Source of the DNA: CAVVDT01 sp963747005
Lineage (GTDB): Bacteria > Pseudomonadota > Alphaproteobacteria > Rhizobiales > Aestuariivirgaceae
DNA length: 64,000 nt
NCBI GenBank assembly: GCA_963747005.1
Contig: CAVVDT010000013.1
Location: 62,001-126,000 of the forward strand
Direction of reading: 5' to 3'
A program made the translations under genes and the position numbers. Numbering within the stretch: the first letter of the stretch is position 1; every line of letters begins with the position of its first letter. The notes beneath the pieces are model-generated. The model worked only from the letters and a program-made list of their open reading frames with translations, did not search any database and was not told where the DNA came from. Positions 51,398-60,069 of the stretch are shown piece after piece.

Positions 51398-52030
51398 CTA
51401 GCGGGTCGCGGTGCCGTCGTAGCCGAAGCGTTCGTAGTCCTCCGCGTAGGCGGCCCTGACGGCGGCGGCCACGCTCGGTGACACCACGAAATCGCCGCCT
51501 GCCAGCCGCCGCTCGTGCGGAATCTGATCCGGGACCGGCAGGCCGAGACGCTCGCTGACGGTTGTCAGCACGTGGTCGATGCCGTCCTCGAAGCGGAAGA
51601 CCTCGGCGTTGAAGCACACGAAATCGCCTTGCGGCCGGAAGTGGTTGTGGCGCCGGCCGGGTGACAGCCGGGTAAGACCCAGCATGAGACGGGCCCAGAT
51701 GCCGAAGGGGAGCCGCGCATCGATGCGGCTCAAATGGGTGCCCGAGTGGCGGTATTCCGACTTCAGGCGTGCCAGCGGATCGCGCACCACCATGAAGGCA
51801 TAGTCGAAGAAATCGGGCGCGAACATCCGCTCAAGAACCTGGCCATGGAAATGCTGCATCGGCAGCGGGCGCTTTCGCAGGGTGCCGTCCTTAAGCCAGA
51901 ACAGCCGCTTGTTCCTGTTGTGCAGGCTCATGGCGGCGCGCGCGGCGAGATAGCTCTCGATCGAGGTGCCGCCCGTCTTGGGAACATGGATGAACAGGAC
52001 GTTGCGGCCGTTGATTCGATAGGCGGGCAT
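51398..52030 (-). CDS. Sulfotransferase family protein A
   Basis: A 210-residue PAPS-dependent sulfotransferase. The 5'-phosphosulfate loop is LFIHVPKTGGTSIESYL, and the 3'-phosphate-binding stretch is FMVVRDPLARLKSEYRH. It lacks a signal peptide or membrane segment and probably acts in the cytosol or on membrane-linked precursors. It is a close paralogue of the next gene (about two thirds identical by eye), so the pair arose by tandem duplication. The target may be a polysaccharide or lipid of the surface; none can be named from sequence. Confidence 0.88.
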   Translation of the reverse strand: MPAYRINGRNVLFIHVPKTGGTSIESYLAARAAMSLHNRNKRLFWLKDGTLRKRPLPMQHFHGQVLERMFAPDFFDYAFMVVRDPLARLKSEYRHSGTHLSRIDARLPFGIWARLMLGLTRLSPGRRHNHFRPQGDFVCFNAEVFRFEDGIDHVLTTVSERLGLPVPDQIPHERRLAGGDFVVSPSVAAAVRAAYAEDYERFGYDGTATR

Positions 52031-52138
52031 TTCAACCTTGGTCTCCGGGCCCTCAAACAGGGGGGAAAACGAGAGGCCGGAGGCGATAAGGCAGCCGGCG
52101 GGCCCGAGGCGTTCAACTAAGCCAGCCTCGCCAGAGCG

Positions 52139-52819
52139 TCAACAAGCGACGCCATTGCCTCGCAACGATCTGGGAAGACCGTCGGCGCGTCCGGCAGCCG
52201 GGCCGTCGAAGCCAAAGCCTTCATAGTCCCGGCGGTAGGCGTCACGCACGGCTGCAACGACGTGCGGCGCCGCCGCGAAGTCGTGGTGGCCGAGATTGCG
52301 CTCGTGCGGCACTGACGCCGGGCGCGGCAGGCCGAGACGCTCGCTGACGGTTGCGAGGATATGGTCGATGCCATCCTCGAAACGGAACACCTCGGCGCCG
52401 AAGCAATGGAAATCGCTTTGCGGGCGATAATGGTTGTTGCTCAGGTTCGGCGACATCCTGGCGAGCGACAGCATCACGCCGGCCCACATGCCGAACGGCA
52501 GTTGCGAATCGACGCGGGCCGCCAGCGCGCGGGCGTGGCGGTATTCCGACTTCAGCCGCTGCACCGGATCGCGCACCACCATGAAGGCATAATCGAAGAA
52601 GTCGGCGGGGAACATCGCCTCCAGCAGGCGGCCATGGAAATGCTGCATGGGCAGCGGCCAGGTCATCGGCGAGCCGTCCTTCGAGCCGAAAAGGCGCTTG
52701 CCCTTGCTGTGCAGGCCCATTTCGGCATGCGCCGACAGATAGGTCTCGATCGACGTGCCGCCGGTCTTGGGCACGTGAATGAACAAGACGTTGCGCTTGT
52801 TGATGCGGTAGACCGGCAT
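52139..52819 (-). CDS. Sulfotransferase family protein B
   Basis: A 226-residue paralogue of the downstream gene with the same two PAPS motifs (LFIHVPKTGGTSIETYL; FMVVRDPVQRLKSEYRH) and the same PMQHFHG and EVFRFEDGIDH segments. The C-terminus differs. The start is the ATG at 52819 (MPVYRINKRN), matching the paralogue; the long in-frame extension before it is not conserved. Located 108 bp upstream of gene A. Confidence 0.88.
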   Translation of the reverse strand: MPVYRINKRNVLFIHVPKTGGTSIETYLSAHAEMGLHSKGKRLFGSKDGSPMTWPLPMQHFHGRLLEAMFPADFFDYAFMVVRDPVQRLKSEYRHARALAARVDSQLPFGMWAGVMLSLARMSPNLSNNHYRPQSDFHCFGAEVFRFEDGIDHILATVSERLGLPRPASVPHERNLGHHDFAAAPHVVAAVRDAYRRDYEGFGFDGPAAGRADGLPRSLRGNGVAC

Positions 52820-52922
52820 GGCGAGGGAAGGGCTCGGCGTCTGTCTCGGATCGGGGCGTCCGGCAAAGACTGACCGGCCCGCTTGACACCGGCATGACAT
52901 TCGCACGACGGCCTGAGGTTGT

Positions 52923-53762
52923 TCAGGCCGCTTCGGCCAGCACGCCGGTGCGCTGCCAGTAGCTGAAATCCCCACCGATCAGCGAGGCAAGGCCGGCATT
53001 GCGCTTGCGGTAGAGATCATCCAGACGCCGCAGCAGATCGGCATCGAGCGCCTCGTTCTCCTTTGCGCCGATCCCCTTGTTGAGAACCCGCGAGGTATCG
53101 ACCGGATGACCATCGAGACCCAGAAACCTGAAAATCCGGTTCATCGTGGCGGCGGAATCGGCGATCAGATCCTCGAACCGCAGGATGCAGAACTGCTCGC
53201 GCGGGAAAAACTGCAGCCAGTGTCTGATCTGGTCTTCGTAATAGCCGCGCGGCACCGCGTGGCGTTGGCGCACGGTTTCAAGATCATCGCCGGGCGGCGG
53301 CCAGCCGATGTCGATCGACTCGGCGACATAATCGCTGAAGCCGACGGGAACGCGCTGCTTGCGCCGCTGGTGGAAATACTGCGACACCAGCCGCCACACC
53401 GGATCGCGCAGGATGACGATGAGCTTGGCCTGCGGGATGGTCTTCCGCACGCGCTCCGGCACTTCCGGCAGGAACATGTAAGCCGGGCATGATTCGCCCG
53501 TCAGCCACTGGCGCCCGGACGGCTTGCCGGTGAGAACGCCGAGCGGGTTGCCGGCGAGGGGAAAATTCCAGGCATACCAGCGCCGCGAACGCTTCGGTTG
53601 CAGGTCGAAATAATGGGTGGCCTTTTTCCAGCCGAGCTTCACCTCCGGATGCTGGCCGACATAGGACAGCAATGAGGTCGTGGCGCTCTTCTGGGCGCCA
53701 ATGATGACAAAATCCGGAAGTGCAAAGCCGCCGAATTGTGTCTGCGGTGAATAGAGCTGCAT
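52923..53762 (-). CDS. Sulfotransferase, NDST-like domain
   Basis: A 279-residue sulfotransferase of a different branch from its two neighbours (heparan/NodH-like Sulfotransfer_1 type). The PAPS loop is FVIIGAQKSATTSLLSYV and the 3'-binding segment KLIVILRDPVWRLVSQYFHQ, followed by FCILRFEDLIAD. GGAGGGGGG precedes the ATG at 53762. All three sulfotransferases lie on one strand within 2.4 kb and may be cotranscribed, pointing to a sulfated surface glycan or lipid. No PAPS synthesis genes are nearby. Confidence 0.9.
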   Translation of the reverse strand: MQLYSPQTQFGGFALPDFVIIGAQKSATTSLLSYVGQHPEVKLGWKKATHYFDLQPKRSRRWYAWNFPLAGNPLGVLTGKPSGRQWLTGESCPAYMFLPEVPERVRKTIPQAKLIVILRDPVWRLVSQYFHQRRKQRVPVGFSDYVAESIDIGWPPPGDDLETVRQRHAVPRGYYEDQIRHWLQFFPREQFCILRFEDLIADSAATMNRIFRFLGLDGHPVDTSRVLNKGIGAKENEALDADLLRRLDDLYRKRNAGLASLIGGDFSYWQRTGVLAEAA

Positions 53763-53935
53763 CCCCCCTCCGTTTGCAGTAGCAATATAGCCAAGGCTGG
53801 CAGGAATGACCATGCCATTGCGGCAAATTGGACAACCCGCAACCGGACGCAAGGGGGATGCCGTTATGGCCGGGAGGTCATCGCGGGGGCGCCCTTGCCA
53901 TCGCCGCCGGCCTCGGCTAACGCCTCGTCCCAGCC

Positions 53936-54667
53936 ATGGATGACGAGCGGGCGGATACTTACGACTGGCGGGGGTTTGCCGACGGGGTGCGCGGCGCGGT
54001 GTGCCTGGCGGGCCTCGTCATGGGCTGCTCGTTCATCGGCTTCGGCGCGTTTCTGAAAAGCCTCGGCTTCGGCCTGCTGCCCGGCCTGTTCACCATCTCC
54101 TTCATCTGGGCGCTGCCGGGGCAGGTGGTGTTTGCCGAAATGTGGCACAAGGGGGCCGAGCTTTCGGTGATCGCGCTGGCTGTCTCGGTGACGGCGGTCA
54201 GACTGCTGCCCATAGCCGTCGTCGTGCTCTCCAAGGCCCGTCTCAAGGGCGCGCCGCGCTGGCCGCTGTTCGTGGCGGCCCATTTCACCGCCGTCACCAT
54301 CTGGCTGCTCACCAACCAGAAAGTGGAATCGATCGCCCCGCGCCGCCGACTGCCGTGGATGATGGGCCTCGGGGTGACTCTGATGACGGGCATGTTCGCC
54401 TCCACTTCGGCAGGTTACTTTCTGGCCGAAAGCCTGCCGCCGGCGCTCGCCCGCACCCTGGTGTTCTTCACCCCTGCCTTCTTCATGGTGACGCTGGTGT
54501 CGGGCGCCCGCTGGCGTTTCGATTACTGGTCGATCGCGCTGGGCGCCGCCATCGGGCCGCTCGCCACCTATCTGTGGCCGCGCTTCGATCTGCTGATCGC
54601 CGGGCTGGCGGGCGGCACGATCGCCTTCGTCCTCGTGCGGCCGAAGCGCCGGGGACTGCTGCCATGA
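53936..54667 (+). CDS. azlC: AzlC family branched-chain amino acid exporter subunit
   Basis: The large subunit of a two-component exporter for branched-chain amino acids and their analogues. The 243-residue product has several membrane segments and the AzlC sequence GCSFIGFGAFLKSLGFGLLP, ALPGQVVFAEM and FFTPAFFMVTLVSG. The C-terminus is basic (VRPKRRGLLP). The ATG at 53936 is the most natural start; no strong ribosome site is visible. azlD starts within its stop codon (ATGA). Confidence 0.92.
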   Translation: MDDERADTYDWRGFADGVRGAVCLAGLVMGCSFIGFGAFLKSLGFGLLPGLFTISFIWALPGQVVFAEMWHKGAELSVIALAVSVTAVRLLPIAVVVLSKARLKGAPRWPLFVAAHFTAVTIWLLTNQKVESIAPRRRLPWMMGLGVTLMTGMFASTSAGYFLAESLPPALARTLVFFTPAFFMVTLVSGARWRFDYWSIALGAAIGPLATYLWPRFDLLIAGLAGGTIAFVLVRPKRRGLLP

Positions 54668-54996
54668 GCACGCTCGGGGTCTATGGCGCGATCCTCGTGG
54701 CGGGCTTTGCCGTCACCTATGTGTGGCGCTTCCTTGCCGTCCTCGCCATCGGCAAGCTCGATGCCGAAAGCGATCTCTTGCTATGGGTGAGGTCGGTGGC
54801 GACCGCCCTGGTGGCCGCCCTCGTCATGCGCCTGGTCACTGCGCCAGCCGGACTGCTGGCTGCCGCGCCGCTGCCGGGAATGCTCGCCGCACTGGGTGTC
54901 GGCGTCGTAACGCTGTTCTACGTCGGAAGGCGCGTCGAACTGGCAACGGCCGCGGCAATTGTGACTTATTTCCTTGCGGATATAATTCTTAGATAG
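54664..54996 (+). CDS. azlD: AzlD family exporter subunit
   Basis: The small partner of AzlC, 110 residues with four hydrophobic segments (YGAILVAGFAVTYVWRFL through AAAIVTYFLADIIL). The conserved VTYVWR segment is an AzlD trait. ATGA overlap with azlC ensures balanced synthesis. It ends 3 bp before the convergent HIT gene. Confidence 0.9.
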   Translation: MSTLGVYGAILVAGFAVTYVWRFLAVLAIGKLDAESDLLLWVRSVATALVAALVMRLVTAPAGLLAAAPLPGMLAALGVGVVTLFYVGRRVELATAAAIVTYFLADIILR

Positions 54997-54999
54997 ACT

Positions 55000-55425
55000 T
55001 CAAACCCCCAGCGCAGCACGGATTTTTGCCGCGCCCTCGGCCAGTTTCGCCGCATCGGCCATCTTGGAGGCCGGCGGACCGAGGCGGACGCCTTCATGGC
55101 GCGGCATGACGTGCACGTGGGTGTGGAAGACGACCTGGCCGCCGGCGGTCTCGTTGAACTGCTGGATGGTGATGCCGTCGGCGGCAAAGGCGGTCATCTG
55201 GGCGCGGGCGATCTTCTGCGCGGTCGCCATGACGGCGGCGATGTCGGCGGGCGCGATATCGAGGATATTGCGCGACGGCGCCTTGGGGATGACCAGCGCG
55301 TGGCCGGGAACACGCGGCATGATGTCCATGAAGGCCAGCGTCCTGTCATCCTGGAAGACCTCGTGGCACGGCAACTCGCCGCGCAGGATCTTGGCGAAGA
55401 TATTGTCGGTGTCATAGGCGGCCAT
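55000..55425 (-). CDS. HIT family nucleotide hydrolase
   Basis: A 141-residue histidine-triad protein, which cleaves nucleoside phosphoramidates or related compounds. The triad is HTHVHVMPRHEG; NIFAKILRGELPCHEVF at the start and PGHALVIPK are typical of the HinT branch. It lies 63 bp after the DUF482 gene on the same strand and may be the last gene of that operon. Confidence 0.93.
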   Translation of the reverse strand: MAAYDTDNIFAKILRGELPCHEVFQDDRTLAFMDIMPRVPGHALVIPKAPSRNILDIAPADIAAVMATAQKIARAQMTAFAADGITIQQFNETAGGQVVFHTHVHVMPRHEGVRLGPPASKMADAAKLAEGAAKIRAALGV

Positions 55426-55488
55426 GGCCTTGCTCCTCGTTCGTGGACTGGATTTTCGCCGGCAGGTTCGAGCAACCGTCCGTCCGGG

Positions 55489-56670
55489 TCAACTCCCACC
55501 TTCGTGTCGGAAGGGCGTGTGCTCGCCGAGATAGAGCTGGTCCTCACCCACGGCGCGGCGCTCGCGCGCCAGATAGTCGGCAACGGCGCGGGCAAATCCG
55601 GGATCGACGATGTGATGGGCGGAGCGGGTGGCGACCGGCTCATAGCCGCGCGCCAGCTTGTGCGGGCCTTGTGCTCCGGCCTCGACGCGGGGCAGGCGGT
55701 GGGCGATGGCGTAGTCGATGGCCTGGTAGTAGCAGGCCTCGAAGTGCAGGAAATCGTGGTGCTCGAGGGCGCCCCAGTTGCGCCCGTAAAGAGCCTCTGA
55801 ACCGATGAAGTTGAGGGCGCCGGCGATGGGCCGGTGGCCCCGTGTCACCATCACCAGCAGGATCTGTTCCGCCATGCGCTCGCCGATCAGCGAGAAGAAC
55901 TTTCGGGTGAGGTAGGGCCTGCCCCACTTGCGCCCGCCGGTATCCATGTAGAAGTCGAAGAAGGCATCCCAGTGGGCTTCGGTGATATCCGCACCGGTCA
56001 CCTGCTCGATGGCAAGGCCTTCCTCGGCCACTCTGGCGCGCTCCTTGCGGATCATCTTGCGCTTGCGCGAGGCAAGACGCGCGAGGAAATCGTCGAACGT
56101 TTCATAGCCCCGGTTGAGCCAATGGAACTGGGTATCGAGGCGGGCCAGCCACTGCGGCGCCTTCAGCAGGCTCGCCTCTGCTTCCTCGAGGAAGGTGATG
56201 TGGGCCGACGAGGCCTCCATGCGGCGGGTGAGTTCGACGACCCCGGCGGCAAGCTGAAGGCGGCGGGCGGTGCGCTCGGGGCCTGGCGGCACCAGAAGGC
56301 GGGGTCCGGTGACGGGCGTAAACGGCACCGAAATCTGCAGTTTGGGGTAATAATGCCCACCGGCGCGATGCCAGGCCTCCGCCCAGCCGTGGTCGAAGAC
56401 ATATTCGCCCTGGCTGTGGGATTTGGCATAGCAGGGTGCTGCGCCGAGCACGGCGCCGTCGCCGGCCTCCAGCACCAGGTGCTGCGGATACCAGCCGGCC
56501 TCCGGCACGGCCGAAGCGGATTCCTCCAGCGCCGACAGGAAGGCATGGGAAACAAACGGGTTGTAAGCCTCGCCCGGTGGATTGGCGCAGGCGTCCCACA
56601 CCGCCTGGTCGATGTCCGAAAGGGCGCGGATAACCCGGATGACGGGCGTGGCGGTTTCAGTCGTCGCCAT
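55489..56670 (-). CDS. GNAT/FemAB-like DUF482 protein
   Basis: A 393-residue protein of the DUF482 (COG3146) family, a double GNAT fold related to FemAB peptidyl transferases. Family traits are EAYNPFVSHAFLSALEESAS at the start, YVFDHGWAEAW, YPKLQISVPFTPVTGPRLL, RKRKMIRKERARVAEEGL, and FYMDTGGRKWGRPYLTRKFF. Activity is not established. Its start overlaps the GDPD gene by 14 bp, placing it third in a ridA/GDPD/DUF482 operon. Confidence 0.9.
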   Translation of the reverse strand: MATTETATPVIRVIRALSDIDQAVWDACANPPGEAYNPFVSHAFLSALEESASAVPEAGWYPQHLVLEAGDGAVLGAAPCYAKSHSQGEYVFDHGWAEAWHRAGGHYYPKLQISVPFTPVTGPRLLVPPGPERTARRLQLAAGVVELTRRMEASSAHITFLEEAEASLLKAPQWLARLDTQFHWLNRGYETFDDFLARLASRKRKMIRKERARVAEEGLAIEQVTGADITEAHWDAFFDFYMDTGGRKWGRPYLTRKFFSLIGERMAEQILLVMVTRGHRPIAGALNFIGSEALYGRNWGALEHHDFLHFEACYYQAIDYAIAHRLPRVEAGAQGPHKLARGYEPVATRSAHHIVDPGFARAVADYLARERRAVGEDQLYLGEHTPFRHEGGS

Positions 56671-57433
56671 CGGGGAAGAAACCCTCGAACGTGATCTGGT
56701 CCGCCCAGTTGAGCGCCCGTGCGCGGGTAGCCTCGTCGCGCACCGTCCAGCAGATCACCGGCAGCCCTGCCTCCCTGAACAGCCGCGAGGCGGGCGAGGG
56801 CAGGCCGGTCACATCGTAGGACAGGAAATGCGGCCGGGTGCGCGGCAGATGACCCATGTTGCGCAACTCGAGACGCCGGGCGAGGTCGAGCACCGTCCAG
56901 TAGGGATCGGCTACCCGGTCGGCGACGATGCCGCGCGGCAGGGCGGGCGCCAGTTCGCGCGCATGTTCTATCAGGTCGGGGTCGAATGACATGAGGGCAC
57001 AAGGCCCGTCATAGCCCGACAGGACCTCGACGGCGCGGCGGGCGATCCGCAGATCGCCGTCCCAATGGCTTTTCATTTCGATCACCAGCGGGGTGCGACC
57101 GCGCACCTGTTCCAGAAGGTCGGCCAGCGTCGGGATGTGATCCTTGCTGTCCTTGAGCGCAATCTTGCGCAATTCCCGGGCCGTGACCGCCGCGACGGGC
57201 CCGGATTCGAGCGTCAGGCGGTCGAGCCCGTTGTCATGGAACACTATGGCCTCGCCATCGGCCGAAATCTGCAGATCGCACTCGATGGCGTAATCGCGCC
57301 GCATGGCTCCGGCAAAGGCCGACGGCGAGTTCTCGATGATCCCGTGGACGCGGTCATGCAGGCCGCGATGAGTGATGGGGCGGGCCGTGAGCCAGCCGAG
57401 CGCGGATGACTCAACCGCCCACCGGACGCTCAT
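56657..57433 (-). CDS. Glycerophosphodiester phosphodiesterase
   Basis: Hydrolyses glycerophosphodiesters from lipid turnover to glycerol-3-phosphate. In the 258-residue product, HRGLHD, IECDLQISADGEAIVFHDN and VIEMKSHW carry the catalytic histidines and metal acids of the GDPD family. There is no signal peptide, so it is the cytosolic UgpQ-like form. The start overlaps the ridA stop (ATGA) and the end overlaps the DUF482 start. Confidence 0.92.
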   Translation of the reverse strand: MSVRWAVESSALGWLTARPITHRGLHDRVHGIIENSPSAFAGAMRRDYAIECDLQISADGEAIVFHDNGLDRLTLESGPVAAVTARELRKIALKDSKDHIPTLADLLEQVRGRTPLVIEMKSHWDGDLRIARRAVEVLSGYDGPCALMSFDPDLIEHARELAPALPRGIVADRVADPYWTVLDLARRLELRNMGHLPRTRPHFLSYDVTGLPSPASRLFREAGLPVICWTVRDEATRARALNWADQITFEGFFPDGDD

Positions 57434-57894
57434 GCAACCTCGACGACCGCTTCGATTTCCACCGCCACGTTGAGCGGCAGCGAGCCGGCGCCGACCGCCG
57501 AGCGGGCATGCTTGCCGGCATCGCCGAACACCGCCACCATCAGGTCGGAAGCCCCGTTGATGACCTTGGGTTGCTCGGTGAAACCGGGAATGCCATTGAC
57601 GAAGCCGACGAGCTTGACGATCCGCTTCACCTTGTCGAGATCGCCACCGCAGGCCGCCTTGACCTGGGCGATGATGTTGATGGCGCAGATCTTCGCCGCC
57701 TCGACCGCATCGTCCACCGAAACGTCGGCACCGACGATGCCCTGATACCGGAACTTGCCGTCCTTGAGCGGCACCTGGCCTGCCGTGAAAACCAGGTTGC
57801 CGGTCCTGACAAAACCCACATAGTTGGCGACCGGAACAGCCGGCGTCGGGACTTCTATGCCCAGTTCCTTCAATCGCGCGTCGACCTTGCCCAT
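57430..57894 (-). CDS. RidA family protein
   Basis: RidA proteins deaminate reactive enamine/imine intermediates. The 154-residue product has GNLVFTAGQVPLKDG, then AINIIAQVKAACGGDLDKVK and the VGAGSLPLNVAVEIEAV segment. The arginine of the active site lies in HARSAVGAGS. It is of the longer YjgH-like subgroup (about 150 residues rather than 128). The ATG at 57894 has AGGAAAGGA upstream. First gene of the operon with GDPD and DUF482. Confidence 0.92.
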   Translation of the reverse strand: MGKVDARLKELGIEVPTPAVPVANYVGFVRTGNLVFTAGQVPLKDGKFRYQGIVGADVSVDDAVEAAKICAINIIAQVKAACGGDLDKVKRIVKLVGFVNGIPGFTEQPKVINGASDLMVAVFGDAGKHARSAVGAGSLPLNVAVEIEAVVEVA

Positions 57895-57974
57895 GGCGTC
57901 ATCCTTTCCTGGTTTCACTGAGACGGTTTGATGGCTGCGTGGGGTAAACCAGCCCTGTCGCCCGCGCAAGACCG

Positions 57975-58943
57975 CTATGCCGTCAGTTTGTCGCGCGGCG
58001 GCCGGCCGGCAAAGAAGGCCTCAAGATTGTCCACCGCCCGCATGCCCATGGCGATGCGGGTATCGAGCGTCGCCGAACCCAGGTGCGGCAACAGGAAGGC
58101 GTTGTCGAGGTCGCGATAGCGCGGGTCGATGTCGGGTTCGCCGCGGAACACATCGAGGCCCGCCGCACCGAGCTTGCCTGACTTGAGCGCGGCGATGAGG
58201 GCATCGTCATCGACGATGTCGCCGCGCGCCGAGTTCACCACCACGGCGCCATCCGGCATCGCCGCGATGGCTTCGGCATCGACCGAGCCGCGCGTTTCGG
58301 GCGTCGAGGCGCAGTTGATCGAGAGAAAATCGCAATGGGGCAACATGGCACGGAACTCCCCGTGGAACACCGCACCCTGTTCGAGGTCGGGGGAAAGCCG
58401 CGAACGGTTGTGATAATGTATCTGCATATCGAAGCCGCGCGCCCGCTTCGCCACCGCCTGGCCGATGCGGCCCATGCCGAGAATGCCGAGGCGCCTGCCG
58501 GTGACGTCGAGGCCGAGGGGGTGGGTCGGCGACCAGGCGCCCCAGCGCTTTTCCCGCACCATCCGTTCACCCCAATAGGCGCCGCGCGCCGCGCCGAGCA
58601 ACAACAGCATGGCGATGTCGGCGGTGGCATCGGTGAGGACATCGGGGGTGTTGGTGACGGTGAGACCGCGCTTCAGCGCCGCCGGCACCTCGATGTGGTC
58701 ATACCCCACCGAAAAGGTTGAGATGATGCGCAATGTCTGAGGCAGGCGGGCGATGGAGTCGGCCCTCAGCTTGTCGGTCGGGGTGACCAGAAGGCCGTCG
58801 GCGTTCCCGGCGCGGGCGATGAGGACCTCGGCGTCGAGCACCTCATCGCCCGGATTGAAGGTGGCATCGAACAGGCGGGCGATGCGCCCTTCCACCGGTG
58901 GCGGCAGCTTTCTGGTGACAACGATGCGGGGCTTTGCGGTCAT
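57975..58943 (-). CDS. D-2-hydroxyacid dehydrogenase (glyoxylate/hydroxypyruvate reductase-like)
   Basis: A 322-residue NAD(P)H-dependent dehydrogenase. VTRKLPPPVEGRIARLFD at the start is characteristic of D-glycerate dehydrogenase/GyaR-type enzymes. The nucleotide site is GILGMGRIGQAVAKRARG, the catalytic arginine is in NSARGDIVDD, the glutamate in VFRGEPDIDP and the histidine in LPHLGSAT. Glyoxylate or hydroxypyruvate is the likely substrate. ATG 58943 is fixed by family; longer in-frame extensions are spurious. It is 80 bp upstream of ridA on the same strand. Confidence 0.94.
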   Translation of the reverse strand: MTAKPRIVVTRKLPPPVEGRIARLFDATFNPGDEVLDAEVLIARAGNADGLLVTPTDKLRADSIARLPQTLRIISTFSVGYDHIEVPAALKRGLTVTNTPDVLTDATADIAMLLLLGAARGAYWGERMVREKRWGAWSPTHPLGLDVTGRRLGILGMGRIGQAVAKRARGFDMQIHYHNRSRLSPDLEQGAVFHGEFRAMLPHCDFLSINCASTPETRGSVDAEAIAAMPDGAVVVNSARGDIVDDDALIAALKSGKLGAAGLDVFRGEPDIDPRYRDLDNAFLLPHLGSATLDTRIAMGMRAVDNLEAFFAGRPPRDKLTA

Positions 58944-59118
58944 GTCGCTTTCAATCGCCTTTTTCTTTGGGGTCCGGTATGAGTGGACGGCAGGGTGTCC
59001 GGCTGTCGGCGGCGGGCTCTCACTGGACTTTGTAGTGCGCCTGCCAGCACAAGGAAACGGCATGAACGGCATCATCGGCCGCAATTCCGTCAGGAAGAAT
59101 GGATTGGAGGAAGGCCGG

Positions 59119-59988
59119 ATGCCGATCGCGTCGAAGCGTTCGCTCTTGAGACGGCATATCACCGGTTTTCTCTGGCTGGCCGGCCTGATGCTGGCACAGC
59201 CTGGCGTTGCCGCCGCGAGTGAGGCGGACGGACCGGGCTTGCAGGCGCATCTGGCGGTCTACGACCTGACGCTGGCCAATGCCTCGGATCGTTCCGGCAT
59301 CATCTCGGCTGCCGGGCGCATGGTGGTCGACCTCGACGGCGGGCCTTGCGAGGGCTGGACCCTCAATTTCCGCCTCGTGGTGCAGTATGGGCTGCACGCC
59401 GGCGGCAGCCGCCTGCTCGACAGCCGCTCAAGCTCCTGGGAGGCCGGCAACGGCAGCGTGCTGCGCTATACACGCCAGCAATACGTCGACAATTCGCTGC
59501 AGTCGCAAACCCTGCTGACGGCCAAGCGCGGAGCCGACGGCAAGCCCGGTTCGGTCAGCTTGCGCAAGCCCAAAGTGCTGAATGCAAAACTCCCCCCCGA
59601 TGTGCTGTTCCCGGTCCAGCACCAGTTGGCACTGGATCGTGCCGCACGGGCGGGCAACACACGTTTCCGGGCGGTCATCTTCGATGGCGGCGACGATGAA
59701 GCCGTCTACGACGCCATCGCCTTCATCGGCGCCGAGGTGCCAAAGCGCGACTATGCCGGCAGCATCGACGGGTCGGGGGTGGCGGCCCTCGCCGGGTTGC
59801 GTGCCTGGCCGGTCAGCGTCAGCTACTACAAGCACGACGGCGGCGCCGACGAGACGCCTTCCTACCAGGTGAGCTTCATCCTGTTCGACAACGGCGTATC
59901 CGGCGACATCAAGCTCGACTACGGCGACTTTTCGCTCAGCGGCAAGCTTTCCCATCTCGACTTCCACAAGACCAGGCCCTGTCCCTGA
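59119..59988 (+). CDS. Periplasmic EipB (DUF1849) protein
   Basis: A 289-residue exported protein of the EipB family, which in Brucella supports envelope integrity and virulence as a spiral beta-structure in the periplasm. The signal peptide is followed by LAVYDLTLANASDRSGIISA and GRMVVDLDGGPCEGW; the C-terminus ends KTRPCP. Cys77 and Cys288 match the disulfide described for the family. GGAGGAAGG precedes the ATG at 59119; a long in-frame extension upstream overlaps the divergent dehydrogenase and is excluded. recJ follows 82 bp later. Confidence 0.93.
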   Translation: MPIASKRSLLRRHITGFLWLAGLMLAQPGVAAASEADGPGLQAHLAVYDLTLANASDRSGIISAAGRMVVDLDGGPCEGWTLNFRLVVQYGLHAGGSRLLDSRSSSWEAGNGSVLRYTRQQYVDNSLQSQTLLTAKRGADGKPGSVSLRKPKVLNAKLPPDVLFPVQHQLALDRAARAGNTRFRAVIFDGGDDEAVYDAIAFIGAEVPKRDYAGSIDGSGVAALAGLRAWPVSVSYYKHDGGADETPSYQVSFILFDNGVSGDIKLDYGDFSLSGKLSHLDFHKTRPCP

Positions 59989-60069
59989 TCTGGCTCCGAA
60001 GGTGGTCTGTTGGCTTGCGACGTGGCACAGTCCGGAGAACCCGCAATTCCCGTTTGTAGAAGGCGACCC

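Noticed and set aside
53864..54405. Minus-strand frames opposite azlC
   Set aside because: They lack protein-like composition; azlC and azlD have clear membrane topology and ATGA coupling on the plus strand.
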